Shown one piece after another: positions 1-8,446 of a stretch of DNA of 64,000 nt. The translations under genes and the position numbers were made by a program. The DNA comes from RCIO01 sp965232405 (GTDB lineage: Bacteria > Pseudomonadota > Alphaproteobacteria > Rhizobiales > Rhizobiaceae): the NCBI GenBank assembly GCA_965232405.1, contig OZ246966.1:2108001-2172000 (forward strand). Direction: 5' to 3'. How positions within the stretch are numbered: the stretch's first letter is position 1; each line of letters starts with the position of its first letter. The notes beneath the pieces are model-generated. The model was not told the origin of the DNA. It did no database searches and saw nothing but the letters and a program-made list of their open reading frames with translations.

Positions 1-104
1 GTCGGCTTGACGTCATGCGGCGCGCCTCGTTAACCGGGGTCCGTGGAGGCCGGCGACACACTTCCTTGTCCGGCAAATCTCCCCACGAGTTGGGAACCCG
101 CGAT

Positions 105-641
105 ATGGGCGATTTTTGGGTGTTTGGCTATGGCTCGCTGATGTGGCGGCCGGATTTTGCCCATGTCGAGACGCAGCGGGCGCGACTTTTCGGTTATCGG
201 CGGGCGCTGTGCGTGATTTCACACGTACATCGCGGCACGCCGGAGCGTCCGGGGCTGGTGCTTGGGCTCGATCGCGGAGGTTCGTGCATCGGCATGGCAT
301 TCCGGGTTCCTGGCGCTCTGCGCAGCGAGGTGATGGAAGCGCTGCGTGCCCGGGAACTGGTTACTCGGGTTTATCTGGAGCGGGAACTGCCGCTCAGGCT
401 CGACACCGGCGCGACGGTGCCTGCGGTGTGTTACGTGGTTGATCGCGCCCATGAGCAATATGCGGGGCCGCTCGATGTCGACCACGCAGTGGCGCGGGTC
501 CGTGGGGCTGTCGGACGTTCGGGTCCCAACGAGGAATATGTGCTCAACACGGTCGAGCATTTCGAGGCGCTCAACATCAGGGATCACTGGCTGGAAGCCG
601 TGGCGCGGCAGATTTCCACCGATGGTAGTTCCGGCCGTTAG
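105..641 (+). CDS. ChaC-like gamma-glutamylcyclotransferase
   Basis: Predicted cytosolic gamma-glutamylcyclotransferase of the ChaC family, which cleaves glutathione (or gamma-glutamyl peptides) to 5-oxoproline. The 178-residue protein opens with the family nucleotide-loop-like motif VFGYGSLMW at residues 5-13, and carries the ChaC-typical YLERELP segment, QYAGPL, and the C-terminal GRSGPNEEYVLNTV block. The reading frame is open further upstream to base 15, but the ATG at 105 places the GYGSL motif at the usual N-terminal distance, so I chose it. The stop codon overlaps the stop codon of the convergent plsC gene. Family assignment is firm; substrate is inferred. Confidence 0.85.
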   Translation: MGDFWVFGYGSLMWRPDFAHVETQRARLFGYRRALCVISHVHRGTPERPGLVLGLDRGGSCIGMAFRVPGALRSEVMEALRARELVTRVYLERELPLRLDTGATVPAVCYVVDRAHEQYAGPLDVDHAVARVRGAVGRSGPNEEYVLNTVEHFEALNIRDHWLEAVARQISTDGSSGR

Positions 642-1444
642 GCCTTTGTGGCGGCCTTCGGCTCGGTTCTGAGTTCTGCAAGCCGCTTGCGCGCCGTTTC
701 GGGCATTGGCGGTGCATCAGGCGCGTTGGCAGCCTCGATCAGGAAGGCATCACATGCTGCTTCGGTCTCGGCGACAAGCCGCGCCTGAAAGGCTTCTTTT
801 CCGAGACCTGGCGGTATCGGCGGCAGGAAGCGAGCCTTGATGGTTCCGGGATAGCGCAGGAATTTGCGGCGGGGCCACCACAGACCTGCCTGATGCGCGA
901 CCGGCACGACCGGCAGATCGAGCTCGGAATAGATTTCGACAATGCCCCATTTGTACGCCGGTTCTGCGCCCGGCGGCCGTCGCGTTCCCTCAGGATAGAT
1001 GATGAGCTGGCGGTTGTTCTCGTGCATCTCCTTGCGGGTACGCGCGATCACGTCCTTCAGCGCCCTGGAGCGCTTGCCGCGGTCGACCGGGATCATGCGC
1101 ATCTTCATGATGTACCAGCCGAAAAAGGGAATCCATCTGAGCTCGCGCTTCAGGATGTAGAGCGGGTCACGGATATAAGGCAGGAAGGCAATCGTGTCCC
1201 AGAAAGACTGGTGCTTGGGCGCCAGAATGTACGGGCCGTCTGGCAGGTTTTCCTGCCCGGTGATTTCCATGTCTGTGCCGGCAATCACCTTCATCAGCCA
1301 CATCTCGGTTCGCGACCAGAATTTCGGCACGAACCAGGCCTGCCGGCGCGGCACGATGAAATAATACGGCGTCCAGACTATCATCTGGACAATCAGGTTG
1401 AGGTAGAACGCCGTGTTGAAGGCAAACGAACGCAGGTAGAGCAT
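638..1444 (-). CDS. plsC: 1-acyl-sn-glycerol-3-phosphate acyltransferase (PlsC/LPLAT)
   Basis: Membrane-associated acyltransferase of phospholipid synthesis that acylates lysophosphatidic acid. The 268-residue protein has an N-terminal hydrophobic segment (about residues 10-31), the catalytic HX4D motif as HQSFWD at residues 78-83, and the acceptor-binding motif PEGTRRPPG at 151-159. It lies downstream of a YdcF-like gene on the same strand with a 77-bp gap. The C-terminal tail is Ala/Pro/Lys-rich and not part of the catalytic fold. Rhizobia often have several PlsC paralogues, so which lysolipid it uses cannot be told from sequence. Confidence 0.88.
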   Translation of the reverse strand: MLYLRSFAFNTAFYLNLIVQMIVWTPYYFIVPRRQAWFVPKFWSRTEMWLMKVIAGTDMEITGQENLPDGPYILAPKHQSFWDTIAFLPYIRDPLYILKRELRWIPFFGWYIMKMRMIPVDRGKRSRALKDVIARTRKEMHENNRQLIIYPEGTRRPPGAEPAYKWGIVEIYSELDLPVVPVAHQAGLWWPRRKFLRYPGTIKARFLPPIPPGLGKEAFQARLVAETEAACDAFLIEAANAPDAPPMPETARKRLAELRTEPKAATKA

Positions 1445-1521
1445 CGGGTCCCGCAGCGGTGTGATGATCGGGGAGCGTCGTTACATTCAACTGGCCGAAA
1501 GGCAAGGCCGCGCCAGCGGCC

Positions 1522-2199
1522 TCATCCCTGATTGGCCGGTGCCGACGCCTCGATTTGCATCGGCGCAGGGTCGTCGACGAACTGGCGGAAGAGTGCCGCC
1601 AGATATTTCGTGTATTCGGTGAACAGCACGCGCAGTGCTTCCGGCTGGCGTATCCATTCACCGCCATCGAGCTTTGTGTTGACCACCGGGTAAGGAACGA
1701 TCCGCAGCGCGGCATTGACCCTGCGCATCTCGAGAAGGCTGCGCGGCATATGGTAGTTGTTGGTCACAAGGATCGCGCTGCCATAAGCGTTGGTGCTGAC
1801 CCATTTGGCGCTTTCGGCCGCATTGCCGACCGTGTCCAACGCGGCATGGTCGATGTCGATGCAGCAATCGAACAGAGACTGCTCGGCGCCCGTCGCACGC
1901 TGCAGGTCGCCGGCATTGGCGGCCGGGTTCACGCCGCTGATCAGGAGGCGCTTGCCCTTGCCGGAGCGTAGCAGCTCGACAGCGGCGTCGAGCCGGTAAT
2001 GGCCGCCGGTCAACACAATGATGGCGTCGGCGTTGTCCGGCTCGTCGGGCGTGGCCAGATGGCTGATATGGTCTGAGAAGAAAACGAACCCGCCGGCGAA
2101 CAAAAGGGCGCAGACGCCAAGCGCCCAGAAGAGCGCACGCCCGAACAGCCGGCCGCTAGCGCGCCGGGCGTCGTCCCTTCTCGACCCGGTGTCGTCCAT
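1522..2199 (-). CDS. YdcF family (DUF218) membrane-anchored protein
   Basis: DUF218/YdcF-type protein of 225 residues. A basic N-terminus is followed by one signal-anchor helix (about residues 21-45), then the DUF218 core with AIIVLTGG near residue 64 and LLISG near residue 88, typical of the ElyC/SanA/YdcF superfamily linked to envelope or vancomycin-sensitivity functions in other bacteria. It sits between ftsX and plsC on the same strand, in keeping with an envelope role. The start ATG at 2199 follows AGG-containing sequence. The biochemical activity is not known from sequence. Confidence 0.8.
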   Translation of the reverse strand: MDDTGSRRDDARRASGRLFGRALFWALGVCALLFAGGFVFFSDHISHLATPDEPDNADAIIVLTGGHYRLDAAVELLRSGKGKRLLISGVNPAANAGDLQRATGAEQSLFDCCIDIDHAALDTVGNAAESAKWVSTNAYGSAILVTNNYHMPRSLLEMRRVNAALRIVPYPVVNTKLDGGEWIRQPEALRVLFTEYTKYLAALFRQFVDDPAPMQIEASAPANQG

Positions 2200-2298
2200 C
2201 CTATTGACCTAACATCGGAATATGGCGCGGCGCAGCCCAAATCCGCACCGGCAGGCAAATATTGTTGCTGATTGTTGCAATCGGTGAGGCTGTCAAAT

Positions 2299-3300
2299 TC
2301 ATCGCTCACCCGGCGTTGCATCGAGGTCCCCGAGATAGGAGACGACGGTGATGTGTGTGGTGATTGCCGTCAGGATGGCGACGGCGATGACGATGATGCC
2401 GACGCCCGCATAACCGGCTATGCCGATGGCGAAATTGCCGAACAGCGCTGCTGCCTGATCGCCTTCCGGTGTGGCGAGGTTGCGGCTCGACCACCAGGAG
2501 AATGCAAGGAATACCAGCGTTGCCAGCGCGCCGCCGGCTGCTGCCCCCTTCATGCCTGTGAGGAGAAAGTGGCTGCGGAACTGGCGGGCGATGAAACCAG
2601 CTTCAGCGCCGACAAAATGAAGCACTTCGATCACGTGGCCGTTGCCCGACATGGCGCCACGGGTGGCAAACACAACCGTCAGCAGTGTCGCCGACAGGAT
2701 GAGCACCAGTACCGAAACGCCGATGGCGACGGTGGTGCGCGCCATGGCGACCAGCCTGTCGACCCAGGTGCGGTGATCGTCGAGCGATGCGTGGGGCACG
2801 TTTTCCAGGATCGCCGACCGCATTGCGGCGAAATCGGGCGGGCCGTCGGGATCGATCGTCACCGTCACCAGCCGGGGAACCGGCAGTTCGTCGAGATCGA
2901 TGCCGGTTCCGAGCCAGGGTTCAAGAAGCCGCGCAGTTGCGTCGTCGTCAATGACGACCGCGTCGCGCACACCGGAGAAGCCACGTGCGATTTCTGCAGC
3001 CTGTTCCAACGCTGCCTCGATGTCGAAGCCTTCGGCCGGTCTGATCTGGATGGTCGCTTCGCGGGCGATTTCGTTCTGCCATGTGGCGGCGGTGTCGCGC
3101 ACAAGCGTGACGGCGCCGAGTGTCAGGCATGAGAGGAAAGTCATGATTGCGATGACCAGCACCATCGCGTTGCCGGCAACGTTTTGCGGCGGAACGATCG
3201 GCATCGGTTTGCGGCCGCGTGCTGGCCGCGATGTCGCGGGCATGGGCACGGCCTTGCCGGAGGTCTTTTCTCCTGCGGGCGTTGGCACCGTCTCAGTCAT
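2299..3300 (-). CDS. ftsX: Cell division ABC transporter permease FtsX
   Basis: FtsX pairs with FtsE in an ABC-type complex that couples divisome state to periplasmic peptidoglycan hydrolases. The 333-residue protein has a long Pro/Ala-rich cytosolic N-terminus, a first membrane helix at about 45-66, a periplasmic domain (about 70-180), and three more helices in the C-terminal half, the standard four-helix FtsX layout. Its ATG at 3300 overlaps the ftsE stop codon by 8 bases (ATGACTGA), which favours this start over in-frame ATGs at 3306 and 3318 and implies translational coupling. Sequence similarity among FtsX proteins is low; the call relies on topology and the ftsE neighbour. Confidence 0.9.
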   Translation of the reverse strand: MTETVPTPAGEKTSGKAVPMPATSRPARGRKPMPIVPPQNVAGNAMVLVIAIMTFLSCLTLGAVTLVRDTAATWQNEIAREATIQIRPAEGFDIEAALEQAAEIARGFSGVRDAVVIDDDATARLLEPWLGTGIDLDELPVPRLVTVTIDPDGPPDFAAMRSAILENVPHASLDDHRTWVDRLVAMARTTVAIGVSVLVLILSATLLTVVFATRGAMSGNGHVIEVLHFVGAEAGFIARQFRSHFLLTGMKGAAAGGALATLVFLAFSWWSSRNLATPEGDQAAALFGNFAIGIAGYAGVGIIVIAVAILTAITTHITVVSYLGDLDATPGER

Positions 3301-3952
3301 AGACATCCAGCCTGCCATTGGCGAGCACCATGCGCCGCGCCTCGACCTGTTCCATCAGATTGACGTCGTGGGTGGCGATGACGACAGCGGTGCCCAGCCG
3401 GTTGAGCTCGATGAACAACCTCAGGAGCCTGCGGGCCAGCGGCGGATCGACATTGCCGGTGGGTTCGTCGGCCAGAAGAACCCGCGGCTGCTCGATCAGC
3501 GCGCGGGCGATGGCGGCGCGCTGCTTTTCGCCGCCCGACAGAACCGGCGGCAGAACATGCATGCGGTCGCCGAGCCCGACCCAGTTGAGCAGCTCGACCA
3601 CGTCGGTGCGGTAGGATGCCTCGTCGCGACCGCGCACCCTAAGCGGCAAGGCCACATTCTCGAAAGTGGTCATGTGGTCGAGCAGGCGAAAATCCTGAAA
3701 GACAACGCCTATCTTGCGCCGCAGCAGCGGCAGTTCGCTGCGCGTTATCCGCGCGCGGTCCTTGCCGAACACAGTGATGAGGCCGCGTGTCGGCTTGAGC
3801 GACATGAACAGCAGCCGCAGAAGCGAGGTCTTGCCGGCGCCCGACGGTCCGCTCAGGAACTGGAACGAACGCTCAGGCAACTGGAAGGAAATATCGCGCA
3901 GTATCTCCGGGCCCATGCCGTATCTGAGGCCGACATTTTCGAAGCGAATCAC
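3293..3952 (-). CDS. ftsE: Cell division ATP-binding protein FtsE
   Basis: ABC ATPase of the FtsEX complex. The GTG start at 3952 gives 219 residues, the usual FtsE length, and is preceded by a GGGAAA ribosome-binding-like stretch; the frame stays open upstream to 4135 but that part has no family similarity. Walker A is GPSGAGKTS (residues 35-43), the ABC signature is LSGGEKQRAAIARAL, and Walker B is VLLADEPTGNVD. Convergent with no gene on its 3' side: it runs straight into ftsX. The upstream 161 bp is shared with the divergent membrane-protein gene starting at 4114. Confidence 0.93.
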   Translation of the reverse strand: MIRFENVGLRYGMGPEILRDISFQLPERSFQFLSGPSGAGKTSLLRLLFMSLKPTRGLITVFGKDRARITRSELPLLRRKIGVVFQDFRLLDHMTTFENVALPLRVRGRDEASYRTDVVELLNWVGLGDRMHVLPPVLSGGEKQRAAIARALIEQPRVLLADEPTGNVDPPLARRLLRLFIELNRLGTAVVIATHDVNLMEQVEARRMVLANGRLDVYD

Positions 3953-4065
3953 TGTGCGGTTTCCCGATCGTTCCTGCGATGATGGGGGAGTGTGAAATAT
4001 CGTGCAATTCCGGCCGGCAGCGCCCCCGCGAGCCGTGCCATTACGCCGCAAACAGTGGCGAAGCA

Positions 4066-4085
4066 TTAACCATTTCGGTTTAACC
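4066..4085. promoter_or_regulatory. Tandem TTAACC words between ftsE and the 4114 gene
   Basis: The divergent ftsE/membrane-protein spacer carries TTAACCAT at 4066-4073 and a second TTAACC at 4080-4085, a direct repeat with 14-bp period. TTAA-containing half-sites are typical of the alphaproteobacterial cell-cycle regulator CtrA, whose canonical site is TTAA-N7-TTAA; the spacing here does not match that exactly. Binding is therefore only a suggestion, supported by the cell-division gene next to it. Confidence 0.22.
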
Positions 4086-4113
4086 CGGATGCGGGGTTTT
4101 CCGAAAGGCAAAC

Positions 4114-4773
4114 ATGTCCGACGAACGCATGGCACGTCCGGTTTCCGGCGAAATCATGACTGATGGCCAGCGCGGCGGCGACGCACGCGGCAAACGGCCC
4201 GATGCGGACGATATTATCGACGCCGAATTCGAAACCGTCGTTCCCGGCGGCAAGGCGCAAACACACCAGCGAGAGGCCTCTCCTAGTCGCGAAACGTCCG
4301 CCGGCGGCGGCATGGACATGCTGCGCGGTGCAAAAGACGACCCTCGGGCGGGCCGGCGCAATGGCGGGCCAGCATTCTGGATCGTGGGTCTCGCCATCGT
4401 TTTCGGCGCGTTCTGGGTGTCAGGCGGGCACGCCATTGTCAGCCGCAACAACGCCCCCGCGGACCGCACAGCCGCCACCCAACTGGCCAGCCAGCCTCTG
4501 CGCATCGTGAACGTTGTCAGCCGCATCGACCGGCGCGGCGAACGCACCTTCCTTCTGGTGGATGGGGAGGTCGCCAATCCAGGTGAGGCCGGCGCCGTGA
4601 TGCCGTCACTCGCCATTATCGTCACTGGCATGGACGGCCGCGAGACGCGCTATTATCTGGGGACAAACGAGAAGCTGCTGGCGCCGGGTGAGCGCTTTGC
4701 CTTCTCCAGCCGCCTGCACGCCCCTAATGAAGGGGTACGAACGGTAACGGTGGATTTCAGGAACGACGGCTAA
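4114..4773 (+). CDS. Single-pass membrane protein of unknown function beside ftsE
   Basis: A 219-residue protein that I do not recognise beyond its architecture: a hydrophilic, probably disordered cytosolic N-terminus (1-85), one membrane helix at about 87-105, and a C-terminal extracytoplasmic domain (about 124-219) with a beta-rich pattern resembling DUF3426-type domains (RIVNVVSRI, FLLVDGEVANPG, LAPGERFAF). Similar proteins with an added MJ0042 zinc ribbon occur beside ftsE in Rhizobiales, but no Cys pairs are present here, so any zinc finger has been lost or was never there. It is coupled to hpt: its TAA stop shares one base with the hpt ATG (TAATG). Confidence 0.75.
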   Translation: MSDERMARPVSGEIMTDGQRGGDARGKRPDADDIIDAEFETVVPGGKAQTHQREASPSRETSAGGGMDMLRGAKDDPRAGRRNGGPAFWIVGLAIVFGAFWVSGGHAIVSRNNAPADRTAATQLASQPLRIVNVVSRIDRRGERTFLLVDGEVANPGEAGAVMPSLAIIVTGMDGRETRYYLGTNEKLLAPGERFAFSSRLHAPNEGVRTVTVDFRNDG

Positions 4774-5315
4774 TGCCAGCTGTAAGAGGCAAGCAGATCG
4801 ATGTGCTGTTCAGCGCATCGGCAATTGCAAGGCGCAATCTCGAACTCGCCAAGGAAATCGCCGGCCGCGAGTATGACGACTTGCTCGTCGTCTCGATCCT
4901 CAAAGGGTCTTTCGTCTTCGCCGCCGACCTGATCCGCGCGATGCACGATACGGGCCTGTCTCCGGAGGTCGAGTTCATCTTCATCTCAAGCTATGGAACC
5001 GGTACGACGAGCGGCGAAGTGAAGGTGCTGCGCGACATCGACAACGAGGTTGCCGGGCGCGACGTGCTTCTGATCGACGACATTCTGGAATCAGGCAAGA
5101 CGCTGCGCTTCACCCGCGAACTGATGACGGAGCGGGGCGCAAAGAGCGTTTCAGTCGCCGTACTTCTCGACAAGCGCGGCAAGCGCCAGACCGAGCTCGA
5201 TGCCGATTTCGTCGGGTTCGAATGCCCTGATTATTTCGTGGTCGGTTACGGCATGGATGTTGCGCACGCATTTCGCGAACTGCCATTTGTCGGCGTTGTG
5301 ACCGGCGACGCCTGA
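4773..5315 (+). CDS. hpt: Hypoxanthine phosphoribosyltransferase
   Basis: Purine salvage enzyme converting hypoxanthine (and guanine) with PRPP to IMP/GMP in the cytosol. The 180-residue length is normal, and the PRPP-binding signature VLLIDDILESGKT lies at about residues 91-103. Further family features are LLVVSILKGSFVFAADL near residue 31 and the C-terminal DYFVVGYGMD hood motif. Start codon overlaps the previous stop by one base, so expression is probably coupled to the upstream membrane-protein gene. Confidence 0.93.
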   Translation: MPAVRGKQIDVLFSASAIARRNLELAKEIAGREYDDLLVVSILKGSFVFAADLIRAMHDTGLSPEVEFIFISSYGTGTTSGEVKVLRDIDNEVAGRDVLLIDDILESGKTLRFTRELMTERGAKSVSVAVLLDKRGKRQTELDADFVGFECPDYFVVGYGMDVAHAFRELPFVGVVTGDA

Positions 5316-5334
5316 GTTCGCCGCGGGAGGTCCA

Positions 5335-5703
5335 ATGGGAAAGGTCCTGATCGTCGAAGACGACGAGTCGGTTCGTTCGTTTACCGAGCGGGCGCTGCAG
5401 GCTGACGGCCACACGACCCGGACTGCTAGCGATGGCGACGAGGGGCTGGAGATCATCAAGGCAGAATCAGGGGGGTTCGACCTCGTGCTGTCCGACATCC
5501 GCATGCCCGTGATGGACGGGATTGAGATGGCGGAGACTGCGGCCCGGGCTTTCCCGGACCTGCGCATTCTCTTGATGACCGGTTATGCCGAACAGCGCGA
5601 GCGCGCCGCCGAAATGGGCGGTTCCGTGCTCGGCGTGGTGCGCAAGCCTTTCAGCCTGGCTGAAATCCGCAGCGAGGTGGCGAAGGCAATTGCCGGCAGT
5701 TGA
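5335..5703 (+). CDS. Single-domain response regulator, CpdR-like
   Basis: Stand-alone receiver domain of 122 residues with no output domain. Acidic pocket D9/D10, phospho-acceptor D54 in LVLSDIRMP, switch T82 and K104 (in RKPF) are all present, so it should be phosphorylated. Preceded by GGGAGGTCC, a strong ribosome-binding site, 20 bp after hpt. It resembles CpdR-type regulators, which in alphaproteobacteria control ClpXP-dependent cell-cycle proteolysis, but lacks the ITGFAAVAL segment typical of CpdR1, so I leave the symbol empty. The partner kinase is not encoded nearby. Confidence 0.82.
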   Translation: MGKVLIVEDDESVRSFTERALQADGHTTRTASDGDEGLEIIKAESGGFDLVLSDIRMPVMDGIEMAETAARAFPDLRILLMTGYAEQRERAAEMGGSVLGVVRKPFSLAEIRSEVAKAIAGS

Positions 5704-5713
5704 GGTGTGACGC

Positions 5714-8302
5714 CTAGCGGGCGTCCAGTTCCAGCAGACGTTCCAGATAGCTGCGTTCGAGATCCGGGCTGAGCGCGTTGCCCAGCCGGCGGCGGATCGC
5801 TTCGAGAATTTCGCGCGCGCGCTGGGTATCGATCTCGTCGGGAACCTTGACGGTATCGCCGAAGTCCGGGCCGTTGGTGGCGCGCGGGCGCCCAAGCGGG
5901 TCGCGAGCCGAGCTTTGCTGCCGACCGCCTTCGGTGCCGCCGCCACGGTCGCCTTCCTGGGCCTGCTGCATCTGCTGCATCATGTCCTGTGCGCCGCGCC
6001 GCAGCGCTTCCAGCGCGCGGCCCTGTTCGCCGACGGCGCGGTCGCCCTGGCCGTTGCCGAGCGCGCCTTCGGCTTCGCCCATGGCCTCGCCGGCCTCGCC
6101 GAAACCTTCGCCCGGCTGGATGCCCATGCCTTCGAGCCCTTCCATCAGCGACTGAAGCTGTTGCTGAAGCTGGCCCTGGCCCTGCTGGAGCTGGCGCAGC
6201 GCCTCGGCCAGTTCCTCAGGCGTTGTGGGCTGACCTTGCCCCTGTTCGCCCTGTTGGCCGCGCTGGCCCTGCTGGCCACGCTGTTCGGAACGGTCGGTGC
6301 CACGCTGGCGCTGGTCCTGCTGCAACTGATCCAGCTGGAAGGTCTCGTTCATCAGCTCCTGCTGGCGGCGCATCAGTTCACCGAGCTGGTCCATCTGCTG
6401 GCGCATCTGGTCCTGCTGGTTGCCCTCGCCACGCTGGGCGTTCTGGTGCTGGCCCATCTGCAGGTTGTTCATCATCTCCTGCAGCTGCGACAACAGTTCC
6501 TGCGCCTGATCGCGAGCACCAGATTTGGCCAGTTCCTCCAACTGGTCGAGCATCCGCTCCAGATCGGTCTGGCGCAGCTCCATGCCTTCCTGCGGCATTT
6601 GCGGCATGGCCGTGTTCGGGTTCTGCATCTGACGCTCGGCAAATTCGCGCAGGAATTCCTGCATGGCCTCGCGCAGTTCGGCCATCAGCTGCTCGATTTC
6701 CTCATCCGATGCGCCGTTTTCCAGCGCTTGCCGGAGCGCTTCCTGCGCCTGCCGCAGTCGCCGTTCGGCAGCGGTCAGGTCGCCATTTTCAATGCCGAGT
6801 GCAACCTCCCAGAGGTAGTCGACCACGCCGCGCAGCTCGTCATCGCTGTCGGCCATTTCCAGGCGGGTCATGGCGGTCATGATGCCGAGGAAATGCGACG
6901 GGTTGTCGAAAGTGTCTTCCGGCCGCAGCAGAATTGCATCCATGAGGTCGAGCACGCGGCTCTGGCGGTTGGCGTCGAGCGCCAGCATCCGCCGCTGCTC
7001 AATCACCGCTCGGGCAAGCGGGTTTGAGAACGGACGCTGCGGCAGAACCATCTCGCGGGTCTCTGACCGGCCCTGCTGCCCTGCTGCATCGGTCACTGAC
7101 AGGGTCAGGTCGACCGCGCCGCCCGCCCATGGATGCTCGGTCAAGTCGCGGTTTGTCTCGGCGGTGATGTCGCGGCCACCGCGCCTTGGCAGCGTGAGCG
7201 GCATTTCCGGCGCTTCGTAGAGTGGCCGGGCGTCGGGCGCCTGATCGCCGCGATAGGCAAAGAGCGCTGCTCCCGCCGTGGCGCCATAATCGTCCTCGAC
7301 CTCATATTGAAGCTCGAGTGTGCCATTGAGGGCGCGTTTGGGATCGTCAGAGAAGCGGATTTCGGGCGCGGTGTCGGGGATGACCTGGAACGACCAGTTC
7401 AGCACTGTCTGCTCCCCGTTGCGAAGCGCCAGGACGCCGTCCTGCGCGAGTTTGCCGGCGAATTGGCGCGAAGGCGGCGGTGGGGCATCCTCCGGAAGGA
7501 ACCCGCCCTCCGGAACGATTTCGACAGTGTCGGCCTCGCTCATGAATTCCAGCGTCTCGCGCGCGCCGCCGGTGATACGCACCGAATAATCGCTGCCCGC
7601 CGGCACCTGGAAAATCTGCGTGCCTGAATTGCCCTCGGCGGTCAGGAAGATCGGCGCGCGGCCGGTATATGGCGGCGGGGTGACCCAGGCGTCGATACGG
7701 GCAGGGACGATTTCGGCTCCGGGTGCGGGCCTAAAGGCGTCAAAAACACTGCCGCCGCGCGGCCCGATCGAGAAGGCGAAGGCGGTCACCAGCAGCAAAG
7801 CGACGAGAGCGCGGGCGCCCCAAGGGTCTCGCTCGGGCACGCGGGCACGCGGCATGTCGCCCGACAGCCGTCCAAGGCCCTCGGCCATTCGTCTTTGGTG
7901 TTCCTGCCACAGCGCGCTTGCGAACGCATTGTCCTCATCTCCCGACAGGCGATCTGTCTGCGTGGTGACCGGGGCATGTTGAAGCGCGTTCGAGCGCTCG
8001 ATGCGGCGGTCGATCTCGGCAGGCGTAGCCCGGCGATAGCGGGTCAGCGGCCAGATGGAGCCAAGAATTCCGGCCCCGAACACGGTCAAGGTCGTGTAAC
8101 GCAGCCATTCCGGCATCACACGGAACAGGCCAAACCATGCGACTGTGAGGAACAGGGCGACAACAATCGCCATCGGCAGGACCAGCGGCCATGCGCGCTC
8201 TGCCGCAATCGCCAGACGGGTCGCTGCCCGCGTGCGCCACAGCCGGGAGAGAATGCCCGACTTGAGACCCTGATTATGAGTTGTGCCCGGTTCCGAGGCC
8301 AT
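5714..8302 (-). CDS. TIGR02302/DUF4175 family large membrane protein
   Basis: An 862-residue protein of the alphaproteobacterial TIGR02302 (DUF4175) family, function unknown. Membrane helices lie at about 39-60, 69-86 and 142-160; a large extracytoplasmic-looking region follows, with PPPYTGRAP near residue 230. The C-terminal third is a long helical, Gln/Met/Glu-rich segment with repeated QGQ and QQ words (about 560-790). The ATG at 8302 is preceded by GGAGAG and gives a better start than the upstream in-frame ATG at 8374. It is convergent with the receiver gene and sits downstream of lysA on the same strand, as in other Rhizobiales. Confidence 0.85.
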   Translation of the reverse strand: MASEPGTTHNQGLKSGILSRLWRTRAATRLAIAAERAWPLVLPMAIVVALFLTVAWFGLFRVMPEWLRYTTLTVFGAGILGSIWPLTRYRRATPAEIDRRIERSNALQHAPVTTQTDRLSGDEDNAFASALWQEHQRRMAEGLGRLSGDMPRARVPERDPWGARALVALLLVTAFAFSIGPRGGSVFDAFRPAPGAEIVPARIDAWVTPPPYTGRAPIFLTAEGNSGTQIFQVPAGSDYSVRITGGARETLEFMSEADTVEIVPEGGFLPEDAPPPPSRQFAGKLAQDGVLALRNGEQTVLNWSFQVIPDTAPEIRFSDDPKRALNGTLELQYEVEDDYGATAGAALFAYRGDQAPDARPLYEAPEMPLTLPRRGGRDITAETNRDLTEHPWAGGAVDLTLSVTDAAGQQGRSETREMVLPQRPFSNPLARAVIEQRRMLALDANRQSRVLDLMDAILLRPEDTFDNPSHFLGIMTAMTRLEMADSDDELRGVVDYLWEVALGIENGDLTAAERRLRQAQEALRQALENGASDEEIEQLMAELREAMQEFLREFAERQMQNPNTAMPQMPQEGMELRQTDLERMLDQLEELAKSGARDQAQELLSQLQEMMNNLQMGQHQNAQRGEGNQQDQMRQQMDQLGELMRRQQELMNETFQLDQLQQDQRQRGTDRSEQRGQQGQRGQQGEQGQGQPTTPEELAEALRQLQQGQGQLQQQLQSLMEGLEGMGIQPGEGFGEAGEAMGEAEGALGNGQGDRAVGEQGRALEALRRGAQDMMQQMQQAQEGDRGGGTEGGRQQSSARDPLGRPRATNGPDFGDTVKVPDEIDTQRAREILEAIRRRLGNALSPDLERSYLERLLELDAR

Positions 8303-8446
8303 TGGCTCTCCGGCGAGCGTCGGCGCGTATCGCTCGAATCTTTTGCGCCTCGGGCAAAGAATAGCACCGAACACGGCAAAGGCGAGGCGGGCAACGAATT
8401 CGTGAACAAGCCGAAGCCGACTGCTACGGCGCCACTTGAAGGCTGC

